From contig JAKABC010000071.1 in NCBI GenBank assembly GCA_021802025.1, forward strand, positions 1 through 8,560: 8,560 nt of DNA, given 5' to 3'. Made by a program: the position numbers and the translations under genes. The notes beneath the pieces were generated by a model. The model was not told the origin of the DNA, did not search any database, and was given only the letters and a program-made list of their open reading frames with translations. Shown one piece after another: positions 1 to 5,123 of this stretch. Position 1 is the first letter of the stretch; each line of letters opens with the position of its first letter. This DNA comes from Actinomycetes bacterium (GTDB lineage Bacteria; Actinomycetota; Acidimicrobiia; Acidimicrobiales; RAAP-2).

Positions 1-407
1 TGCGCCGCCGCGAGGGGCACGTCGATGTCGCGGCTCTCGCGGATGGGCTTGCCGTTGTCGAGGCTCTCGAGCACGGCGAGCTCGCGGCTGCGCTCTTGGA
101 TCAGCCGGGCGATCCGGAAGAGGTACTTCGAGCGCTGCGCGCCGGTCGTCTTTCGCCACACCTTGTCGTAGGCGCGCCGGGCCGTCGCCACGGCCGCGGC
201 GACGTCGGACTCGCCGGCCTGGGCGACGCGGGCCAGGGGCTCCTCGGTCGCGGGGTTGATCGTCTCGAAGGTCGCGCCGTCGTGCGCCTCGACGAAGGCC
301 CCGCCGATGAAGAGGCCGTAGCCCTCGCGCAGGCGCGCGAGGGCGGCCGACTCGGGCGCCGGGTCGTACTCGAGCGCCGAGAGCGTGGAGGCGGGTCGTT
401 CGTCCAT
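1..407 (-). CDS. Aldehyde dehydrogenase family protein, N-terminal part (gene runs off the left edge)
   Basis: The first 135 residues are visible, starting at the ATG at 407-405. From about residue 31 they read like the N-terminus of an NAD(P)+-dependent aldehyde dehydrogenase: a GLFIGGAFVE strand, then TINPATEEPLARV, the AYDKVWRKTTGAQRSKYLFRIARLI helix region (in the family this precedes cofactor binding), and LESLDNGKPIRESRDIDVP. The catalytic Cys and Glu lie outside the window, so activity cannot be confirmed. The start is well fixed because the deoC stop and this ATG share one base (TGATG, 409-405), a layout typical of translational coupling. Because DeoC releases acetaldehyde, oxidation of that or another short aldehyde is a reasonable inference, but family members differ widely in substrate. 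The 30 residues before the family homology are low in conservation signals. Confidence 0.9.
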   Translation of the reverse strand, partial: MDERPASTLSALEYDPAPESAALARLREGYGLFIGGAFVEAHDGATFETINPATEEPLARVAQAGESDVAAAVATARRAYDKVWRKTTGAQRSKYLFRIARLIQERSRELAVLESLDNGKPIRESRDIDVPLAAA

Positions 408-1408
408 CAATCCAGCGAGATCCGGTCGGGGCGGGCGTAGGCGCCCGAGCGCTGCTTTCGCCGCTGCAGGAGGAGGTCGTTGACCAGCGAGGAGGCCCCG
501 AAGCGAAAGAGCGACGGGTCGAGCCAGGCCGAGCCGGCCGTCTCGTTCACGACCACGAGGTAGCGCAGCGCCTCTTTGGTCGTGCGGATGCCGCCGGCGG
601 CCTTGACCCCGACGAGGCGCCCCGTCGACTCGGCGAAGTCACGCACCGCCTCCAGCATGACGAGGGCCGTGGGCAGGGTCGCGTTGACCGCGACCTTGCC
701 CGTCGAGGTCTTGATGAAGTCGGCGCCGGCCAGCATGGCCAGCCAGCTCGCCCGGCGCACGTTGTCGTAGGTGACGAGCTCACCGACCTCGAGGATCACC
801 TTGAGGTGGGCCGGTCCGCACGCCTCGCGCACCGCGACGACCTCGTCGAAGACCTCGCCGAGTCGACCCGAGAGGAAGGCCCCCCGGTCGATCACCATGT
901 CGACCTCGTCGGCACCGGCGGCGACGGCGTCGGCCACGTCGAGGAGCTTGACGGCCCGGGACGCGCGGCCCGAGGGGAAGGCGGTGGCCACCGAGGCGAC
1001 GCGCACGGGGCTGCCGGCGAGGTGGGAGCGGGCCGCCGCGACGAGGTCGGGGTAGACGCACACCGCCGCCACCGCGGGCGCGTCGGGCGCCTCGGGGTCG
1101 GGACAGCGAGCCTTCGCGCACAGCGACGCCACCCGCCCGGGGGTGTCGGCGCCCTCGAGGGTCGTGAGGTCGACCATCGAGAGGGCGAGGTCGATCGCCG
1201 CGCGCTTGGTCTCGCGCTTGAGCGAGCGCGTCGCCAGCTTGGCCGCGCGCGCCTCGGCGCCCACCGCGTCCACGCCCGCCAGTCCCTGAAGGAGGCTGCG
1301 CAGTTGGGCCTCGGACCCGATCACCGGGACGCTGGCCCCGGGGCGGGGCCGCACGGCCCGCTCGTCGTCGACGACGAGGCGCAGGGTGGCCGGGCTCACC
1401 TCGACCAC
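407..1408 (-). CDS. deoC: Deoxyribose-phosphate aldolase (DERA), long eukaryote-like form
   Basis: Class I aldolase that cleaves 2-deoxy-D-ribose 5-phosphate to glyceraldehyde 3-phosphate and acetaldehyde in deoxynucleoside breakdown; cytosolic. The 333-residue frame shows VDLTTLEG (79-86), VCVYP (116-120), EVDMVIDRG with the proton-relay Asp170, FIKTSTGKVAVNAT with the Schiff-base Lys233, and GVKAAGGIRT with the second active-site Lys269. E. coli and human DERA have Pro after that lysine; here it is Ala. The C-terminal layout (AWLDPSLFRFGASSLVNDLL, then RSGAYARPD) follows the roughly 318-residue human enzyme more than the roughly 259-residue E. coli one. The N-terminus is about 25 residues longer than in the human protein. 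The first start is GTG 1408; GTG 1399, three codons in, is placed better relative to a TAGCGT box and may be the true start. It lies 31 bp downstream of rmlC, and its stop overlaps the next ATG. Confidence 0.93.
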   Translation of the reverse strand: MVEVSPATLRLVVDDERAVRPRPGASVPVIGSEAQLRSLLQGLAGVDAVGAEARAAKLATRSLKRETKRAAIDLALSMVDLTTLEGADTPGRVASLCAKARCPDPEAPDAPAVAAVCVYPDLVAAARSHLAGSPVRVASVATAFPSGRASRAVKLLDVADAVAAGADEVDMVIDRGAFLSGRLGEVFDEVVAVREACGPAHLKVILEVGELVTYDNVRRASWLAMLAGADFIKTSTGKVAVNATLPTALVMLEAVRDFAESTGRLVGVKAAGGIRTTKEALRYLVVVNETAGSAWLDPSLFRFGASSLVNDLLLQRRKQRSGAYARPDRISLD

Positions 1409-1412
1409 GCTA
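1407..1412 (-). promoter_or_regulatory. Possible -10 box (TAGCGT) for a leaderless deoC
   Basis: TAGCGT fits the actinobacterial TANNNT pattern and lies seven bases before the in-frame GTG at 1399. No Shine-Dalgarno sequence is visible before GTG 1408 or GTG 1399. If used, it would give deoC its own transcript starting at or next to GTG 1399 and separate it from the rml genes. Such a short match in GC-rich DNA is weak evidence; the case rests on other genes in this window showing nearly the same arrangement. Confidence 0.35.
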
Positions 1413-1439
1413 CCAACCGTGATCCCCGCGCCCCCGGGC

Positions 1440-2003
1440 TCAGGCGCGGTAACGCGGCAGCTCGCCGGCCGCGCGCCGCGCGGACAGGCTCGGCGCGCGA
1501 CGGTCCTTGTCGCTGACCCTCGCCGGGCCGTCCAGGGGCCACGCCACGGCGATCGCCGGGTCGAAGGGGTCGATCTCGAGCTCCATCGTCGCGTTGTAGG
1601 GCGAGGAGAGCAGGTAGCACAGCGCGGCCACCTCGCTGGTCACGCAGAACCCGTGCGCGACCCCGGCCGGCAGGTAGACGGCCCGGCCGGCGTCGGCCGC
1701 GAGCTCGACCGTGGCGACCGCGCCGAAGCTCGGCGAGCCCTCGCGTACGTCGACCAGCACGTCGACCAGGGTCCCGTAGGCGCAGGTCACGACCTTCGCC
1801 TGCCCCTCGGACGCGAGCGAGTAGTGGAGGCCGCGCACCACGTCGCGCGCCGACATCGAGAGGTTCGCCTGGGCCAGGGTCCACTCCACCCCGACCTCCT
1901 CGAGCGCCGAGCGCTGGAACCACTCGCGGAAGAAGCCCCGCTCGTCGGGCCACACCGGTGAGGAGAGGACGAAAGCGCCCGCGACCTCGAGGGCGGTGCT
2001 CAC
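1440..2003 (-). CDS. rmlC: dTDP-4-dehydrorhamnose 3,5-epimerase
   Basis: Cupin-fold epimerase that converts dTDP-4-dehydro-6-deoxy-D-glucose to dTDP-4-dehydro-L-rhamnose, the third step to dTDP-L-rhamnose; cytosolic. The 187-residue product has the usual family length. Visible marks are PVWPDERGFFREWF (16-29), RGLHYS with the catalytic His60, LVDVLVDVREGSPSFG (79-94), YLPAGVAHGF (110-119), two tyrosines at 130 and 136 where the family has its catalytic Tyr region, DPFDPAIAVAWPL (145-157; WNDP is more usual), and the common ending SDKDRRAPSL. The GTG start at 2003-2001 overlaps the rmlB TGA as GTGA, which fixes the start and implies coupled translation from the rmlB message. A longer in-frame extension upstream lies inside rmlB and is discarded. 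A related sugar epimerase of antibiotic pathways is the main alternative; rmlB and rmlA next door favour RmlC. Confidence 0.94.
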   Translation of the reverse strand: MSTALEVAGAFVLSSPVWPDERGFFREWFQRSALEEVGVEWTLAQANLSMSARDVVRGLHYSLASEGQAKVVTCAYGTLVDVLVDVREGSPSFGAVATVELAADAGRAVYLPAGVAHGFCVTSEVAALCYLLSSPYNATMELEIDPFDPAIAVAWPLDGPARVSDKDRRAPSLSARRAAGELPRYRA

Positions 2004-2974
2004 GCGCTCGCCGTCAGCGGACGCCACCAGGCCGCGTTCTCGCGGTACCACGCCACGGTGGCGGCGAGGCCCTCCTCGAAGTCGACGGCTGGCGCATAGC
2101 CGAGTTCGTCGCGGATCTTCGACCAGTCCACGCAGTAGCGCCGGTCGTGGCCGAGGCGGTCGGCGACCGGCTCGATCGCCGACTCGTCGGCGCCCATCAG
2201 AGCGAGGATCCGCCGGGTGAGCTCGAGGTTCGTCACCTCGGTGCCGCCGCCGATGTTGTAGATCTCCCCGGGCCGTCCCCGCTCGAGCACCGCCAGCAGG
2301 CCCCGGCAGTGGTCGTCGACGTGGAGCCAGTCGCGCACGTTCTGTCCGTCGCCGTAGAGGGGGACGGTGCGCCCCTCGAGCAGGCGAGTGACGAACAGCG
2401 GGATGACCTTCTCGGGGAACTGGCGCGGGCCGTAGTTGTTCGAGCACCGCGTGACCATCACCGCCAGGTCGAAGGTCCGGTGGTAGGCCAGCGCGGCCAG
2501 GTCCGAGCCCGCCTTGGACGACGAGTAGGGCGAGTTGGGCTCGAGCAGGTGGTCCTCACGCCAGGCGCCCGTCGCGATCGAGCCGTAGACCTCGTCGGTC
2601 GACACGTGGACGAAGCGCGCGACACCGGCGCGCCGCGCGCTCTCGAGGAGCTGGAGGGTGCCGACCACGTTCGTCTCGTAGAAGGGCCGCGCCCCGGCGA
2701 TGGAGCGGTCGACGTGGCTCTCGGCCGCCAGGTGCACGACGGCGTGGGCCCCGTCCAGGGCGGCCTCGACGATGGTCGAATTGAGGATCGAGCCGTGCAC
2801 GAAGCGCACGCGAGGGTCGGCGAGAGCCCGATCCAGGTTCTCGAGCCGGCCCGAGTAGGTCAGCGCGTCGAGCAGGACGACGTCGTCGTAGCCGAGGCGG
2901 GGTGCCTCGTCGAGCAGCATCTCGGTGAAACGCGAGCCGATGAAGCCAGCCGCTCCGGTGACGACGACGCGCAT
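2000..2974 (-). CDS. rmlB: dTDP-glucose 4,6-dehydratase
   Basis: Extended short-chain dehydrogenase that uses bound NAD+ to convert dTDP-glucose to dTDP-4-dehydro-6-deoxyglucose, second step to dTDP-L-rhamnose. The 324 residues match the family length. Visible are the Rossmann motif GAAGFIGS (7-14), LDALTYSGRLENL (35-47), HLAAESHVDRS (81-91), STDEVYG with catalytic Thr126, Asp127 and Glu128, YSSSK with Tyr150 and Lys154, NNYGPRQFPEKVIP (179-192), and RDWLHVDDHCRG (214-224). The ATG at 2974-2972 is chosen because MRVVVTGAAGFIG begins there as in the family and a strong Shine-Dalgarno (GGGAGGTG) lies four bases upstream. An earlier in-frame start at 3052 would run back into rmlA. It is the first gene of the minus-strand run, coupled to rmlC and divergent from rmlA. 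Confidence 0.97.
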   Translation of the reverse strand: MRVVVTGAAGFIGSRFTEMLLDEAPRLGYDDVVLLDALTYSGRLENLDRALADPRVRFVHGSILNSTIVEAALDGAHAVVHLAAESHVDRSIAGARPFYETNVVGTLQLLESARRAGVARFVHVSTDEVYGSIATGAWREDHLLEPNSPYSSSKAGSDLAALAYHRTFDLAVMVTRCSNNYGPRQFPEKVIPLFVTRLLEGRTVPLYGDGQNVRDWLHVDDHCRGLLAVLERGRPGEIYNIGGGTEVTNLELTRRILALMGADESAIEPVADRLGHDRRYCVDWSKIRDELGYAPAVDFEEGLAATVAWYRENAAWWRPLTASA

Positions 2975-2976
2975 GA

Positions 2977-2984
2977 CACCTCCC
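2977..2984 (-). promoter_or_regulatory. Shine-Dalgarno of rmlB (GGGAGGTG)
   Basis: Near-perfect anti-16S complement whose GGAGG core ends four bases before the ATG at 2974. It decides the rmlB start over the upstream in-frame codon. The ferredoxin gene at 7995 has almost the same leader (G-rich run, then GTGTCATG). Confidence 0.8.
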
Positions 2985-3004
2985 GGGGCGAAATCGGCAG
3001 GTCC

Positions 3005-3012
3005 GTATACTA
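3005..3012. promoter_or_regulatory. Overlapping divergent -10 boxes for rmlA (+) and rmlB (-)
   Basis: The only AT-rich block in the 43-bp rmlB/rmlA gap. On the plus strand TATACT (3006-3011) is six bases before GTG 3018, so a normal -10 to +1 distance puts transcription start exactly on the rmlA start codon. On the minus strand TAGTAT (3012 to 3007) would start near 3000, giving a leader of about 26 bases that carries the rmlB Shine-Dalgarno. The two predicted starts lie 18 bp apart. No convincing -35 element is seen on either side. Confidence 0.65.
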
Positions 3013-3017
3013 CTGGA

Positions 3018-3800
3018 GTGAGGGGAATCATCCTGGCGGGCGGCACCGGCACCCGCCTCTACCCCATCACCCGCGCGGTCTCCAAGCAGCTGCTGCCGGT
3101 CTACGACAAGCCGATGGTCTACTACCCGCTGAGCACGTTGATGCTCTGCGGCCTGCGCGAGATCCTGGTCATCACCACGCCCCACGACCGGCCCGCCTTC
3201 GAGCGGCTGCTGGGCGACGGAGCCCACCTCGGGTTGCGCCTGCGCTACCAGGTCCAAGACGCCCCCAACGGGCTCGCCGAGGCCCTCATCCTGGGCGAGG
3301 AGTTCCTCGGGGGCGACAAGTGCGCCCTCATCCTCGGCGACAACCTCTTCTACGGGCCGGGGCTGGGCACCCAGCTCGCGACCCACCGCGAGGTCGAGGG
3401 GGCACTGATCTTCGCCTACCAGGTCGCCGACCCGTCGGCCTACGGCGTGGTCGAGTTCGACGGATCCGGTCGGGTCCTCTCCATCGAGGAGAAGCCGGCG
3501 ACCCCCAAGAGCAGCTTCGCCGTGCCGGGCATCTACTTCTACGACGAGCGCGCGAGCGCCTTCGCGCGCACCCTCACCCCGAGCGCCCGCGGCGAACTCG
3601 AGATCACGGCCCTCAACAACCTCTACCTCGAGCGCGGCGAACTGCGCGTCGAGGTGCTGAGCCGCGCGACCACCTGGCTCGACACCGGCACCCACGAGTC
3701 GCTCTACGAGGCCGGCGGACTGATCCGCACCATCCAGCACCGCACGGGACTGCGCGTGGGCGACGTCGAGCAGATCGCCCGGGACCAGGGCTGGGTCTAG
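3018..3800 (+). CDS. rmlA: Glucose-1-phosphate thymidylyltransferase, C-terminally short form
   Basis: Couples dTTP and glucose 1-phosphate to dTDP-glucose plus pyrophosphate, the first step to dTDP-L-rhamnose. Residues 3-36 contain the nucleotide-binding GIILAGGTGTRLYPIT and then SKQLLPVYDKPMVYYP. Further marks are QDAPNGLAEAL (80-90), LGDN with metal-binding Asp108, AYGVVEFD (141-148), EEKP (157-160), VPGIYFYD (169-176), GELEITALNNLYL (192-204) and TTWLDTGTHESL (218-229) with Asp222. It is 260 residues, about 30 fewer than the usual 285-295: the protein stops at ARDQGWV, where most homologues continue with a helical tail. The codons after the TAG do not resemble that tail, so a recent nonsense mutation is unlikely. 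GTG 3018 is chosen because the family begins M-x-GIILAGG there; upstream in-frame ATGs lie inside rmlB. There is no proper Shine-Dalgarno, and the -10 spacing implies a leaderless message. Confidence 0.96.
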   Translation: MRGIILAGGTGTRLYPITRAVSKQLLPVYDKPMVYYPLSTLMLCGLREILVITTPHDRPAFERLLGDGAHLGLRLRYQVQDAPNGLAEALILGEEFLGGDKCALILGDNLFYGPGLGTQLATHREVEGALIFAYQVADPSAYGVVEFDGSGRVLSIEEKPATPKSSFAVPGIYFYDERASAFARTLTPSARGELEITALNNLYLERGELRVEVLSRATTWLDTGTHESLYEAGGLIRTIQHRTGLRVGDVEQIARDQGWV

Positions 3801-3802
3801 GG

Positions 3803-3812
3803 GGTCGCGACC
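3803..3812. repeat. Short perfect palindrome upstream of bioY
   Basis: GGTCGCGACC is a perfect 10-bp palindrome just after the rmlA stop and just upstream of the proposed bioY -10 box. It could be an operator, but it does not match the biotin-regulator sites I know (BirA, BioR or BioQ types). Short GC palindromes are common by chance in DNA of this composition. Confidence 0.25.
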
Positions 3813-3819
3813 GCCGTCC

Positions 3820-3825
3820 TAGAGT
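3820..3825 (+). promoter_or_regulatory. Candidate -10 box of bioY (TAGAGT)
   Basis: TANNNT match in the 49-bp gap between rmlA and bioY. Normal spacing would start transcription near 3832, giving a leader of about 18 bases that still contains the AGGAGG ribosome site. No clear -35 element. bioY could also be transcribed by read-through from rmlA, as no terminator hairpin is visible in the gap. Confidence 0.4.
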
Positions 3826-3840
3826 GGGGCCGAGTCGAAG

Positions 3841-3846
3841 AGGAGG
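3841..3846 (+). promoter_or_regulatory. Shine-Dalgarno of bioY (AGGAGG)
   Basis: Perfect AGGAGG three bases before the ATG at 3850, inside a longer GAAGAGGAGG purine run. The spacing is short but the match is strong, and it fixes the start. It contrasts with rmlA, pepP and the enoyl-CoA hydratase gene, which show no comparable site. Confidence 0.75.
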
Positions 3847-3849
3847 TCT

Positions 3850-4437
3850 ATGTCCACCATCGCCGTCCCCGCCCCGCGTCGCGTCCTCGCCGACGTCGTC
3901 CCGCGCACGCTGCTGGCCGAGACCGCCCTGGTCGTCGGGGCGGCCGGCGTCATGGGCCTGCTCGCCCAGATCACCATCCACCTGAGCTTCTCGCCGGTGC
4001 CGATCACCGGCCAGACCCTGGGCGTGATGCTCGCGGGCACGGCCCTCGGGTGGCGCCGGGCGGGCCTCGCGATGGCCCTGTACGTCGCGGCCGGCTGCGC
4101 CGGGCTGCCCTGGTTCGCCGACCACGCGAGCGGCTACCCCGCCGCGACCTTCGGCTACCTGCTCGGCTTCGTCGTGGCCGGACCGGTGCTGGGCTGGCTG
4201 GCCGCGCGCGGCAACGACCGCACGCTCCTGCGCGCGTTCGCCTCGATGGCCGTCGGCGACCTCATCGTCTTCGCCTTCGGCGTCACCTGGCTGGCCGTCG
4301 ACCTCCACGTCGGGGCGGGCACCGCGCTCGCCCTCGGCTTCACCCCCTACCTCGTGGGCGAGGTGATCAAGGCCGCCCTCTCGGGCGCGGCGCTGCCGGC
4401 CACCTGGCGCCTCGTCGACCGCGCCACGCGCGCCTAA
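3850..4437 (+). CDS. bioY: Biotin transporter substrate-binding (S) component BioY
   Basis: Integral membrane protein that captures biotin; in ECF-type transporters it works with an energising T protein and two ATPases. The 195 residues fit the family. After a short basic N-terminus (VPAPRR, RT at 19-20) about six hydrophobic segments can be seen: roughly 22-44, 52-68, 71-90, 100-119, 128-150 and 158-187. Signature stretches are SPVPITGQTLGVMLAGTALG (48-67), AGCAGLPWFAD (81-91), FGYLLGFVVAGPVLG (101-115) and PYLVGEVIKAALSGA (166-180) with the conserved Lys174. The loop between GLPWFA and GYLLGF appears shorter than the usual form with an LLGPTGGY-like motif. No ATPase or T-component gene adjoins it, so it probably shares a module encoded elsewhere or acts alone. 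Its stop interlocks with that of the converging enoyl-CoA hydratase gene. Confidence 0.92.
   Translation: MSTIAVPAPRRVLADVVPRTLLAETALVVGAAGVMGLLAQITIHLSFSPVPITGQTLGVMLAGTALGWRRAGLAMALYVAAGCAGLPWFADHASGYPAATFGYLLGFVVAGPVLGWLAARGNDRTLLRAFASMAVGDLIVFAFGVTWLAVDLHVGAGTALALGFTPYLVGEVIKAALSGAALPATWRLVDRATRA
4434..4437. other. Interlocked stop codons of a convergent pair (CTAA)
   Basis: Plus-strand TAA (4435-4437) ends bioY and minus-strand TAG (4436-4434) ends the enoyl-CoA hydratase gene, so two convergent frames overlap by four bases. There is no intergenic DNA for a separate terminator on either side. Confidence 0.9.
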
Positions 4438-5090
4438 GAGCCGAGGCGCGCGGCCAGCGCACCGTGGGCGAGGCGCTTGTGGTGCGCGAGGGTCGCCCGG
4501 TCCAACCGGGCGCCGTTGGTCGCGATCGCCACCGCGCGCTCGACCAGGTGGTCCTCGTCGGACAGCTCCTCGACGAGGCCGGCGGCCAGCGCGTCGGGCC
4601 CGCCGTAGCGGCGGGCCGTCGTCATCGCCTCGATCGCGCTCGCGCGCGGTAGGCGGTTCTCGAGGATCGCCCACAGCCCCTCGGTGAGGGCGAGGCCGAT
4701 CTCGGCCTCGTTCATGCACCAGTAGCCCCGGTCGGCGCGCATGACCCGTCGGTCGAAGGCGCACCCGAGCAGCGCGCCCCCGGCGAAGCAGTGGCCGTTG
4801 ATCGCCGCCACCGTGTAGAGCGGCGCGACGACCAGCTGGGCCACCAGGCGCTCGAGTCGCTCGACGAGCCCGTAGACGCCCGCGAGGTCCCCCCCGAGCG
4901 AGGCGAGGTCGAGGCCGTTGGAGAAGAACTTGCCCACGCCCGTGAGCACGACCGCGAGCGGCCCCTCGCGCCCGGCCAGCTCGGCGAACTGGCCCGAGAG
5001 CTCGTCCATGGAGGCCGGATTGAGCCGGTTCTCGCCGTCGTCCCACGTGAGGACGGCGACCGGTCCGTCGAAGCTGCGCGTCACGCCCAT
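4434..5090 (-). CDS. Enoyl-CoA hydratase/isomerase family protein, similar to short Delta3-Delta2-enoyl-CoA isomerases
   Basis: A 218-residue crotonase-fold protein. Members of this superfamily hydrate or isomerise acyl-CoA double bonds in fatty-acid oxidation. GKFFSNGLDLASLGG (53-67) and INGHCFAGGALLGCAFDRRV (97-116) supply the two oxyanion-hole loops. RADRGYWCMNEAEIGLAL (118-135) follows, with Glu128 at the position of the single catalytic acid in the plant-type Delta3-Delta2-enoyl-CoA isomerase. The FFSNGLDL form, the short length and one Glu in place of the two of typical hydratases make an isomerase more likely than a hydratase, but specificity cannot be settled from sequence. ATG 5090 is chosen because MGVTRSFDGPVAVLTWDDGENR is a normal family start and a TACGCT box lies six bases before it; no Shine-Dalgarno is present. 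It is monocistronic as far as can be seen, divergent from pepP. Confidence 0.88.
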   Translation of the reverse strand: MGVTRSFDGPVAVLTWDDGENRLNPASMDELSGQFAELAGREGPLAVVLTGVGKFFSNGLDLASLGGDLAGVYGLVERLERLVAQLVVAPLYTVAAINGHCFAGGALLGCAFDRRVMRADRGYWCMNEAEIGLALTEGLWAILENRLPRASAIEAMTTARRYGGPDALAAGLVEELSDEDHLVERAVAIATNGARLDRATLAHHKRLAHGALAARLGS

Positions 5091-5096
5091 GGCACG

Positions 5097-5102
5097 AGCG
5101 TA
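5097..5102 (-). promoter_or_regulatory. -10 box of the enoyl-CoA hydratase/isomerase gene (TACGCT), leaderless spacing
   Basis: TACGCT on the minus strand ends exactly six bases before ATG 5090, so +1 would fall on the A of the start codon. There is no ribosome-binding site. It is only nine bases from the opposed pepP box, so the two promoters cannot both be occupied freely. Confidence 0.5.
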
Positions 5103-5111
5103 GAGGGGGGT

Positions 5112-5117
5112 TACAGT
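5112..5117 (+). promoter_or_regulatory. -10 box of pepP (TACAGT), leaderless spacing
   Basis: TACAGT is followed by six bases and then ATG 5124, so normal geometry starts transcription on the start codon itself. No plausible Shine-Dalgarno sits at the right distance. No -35 match is seen near 5089-5094, which lies across the start codon of the divergent gene. Confidence 0.55.
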
Positions 5118-5123
5118 GAGCGC

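Noticed and set aside
1409..1439. GC-rich stretch between rmlC and deoC considered as a terminator
   Set aside because: The CCCGGG-type symmetry is very short and there is no following T-tract, so no hairpin terminator can be supported.
1958..3985. Very long plus-strand open frame (675 codons) opposite rmlB and through rmlA
   Set aside because: Its translation is low-complexity Arg/Ala/Gly/Pro-rich with no domain, and it covers rmlC/rmlB on the other strand and rmlA in another frame. Long antisense frames are expected in DNA this rich in GC.
3613..5046. Long minus-strand open frame opposite bioY and out of frame in the enoyl-CoA hydratase gene
   Set aside because: Composition is Arg/Gly/Ala-rich with no motif, and the genes it shadows have clear family matches.
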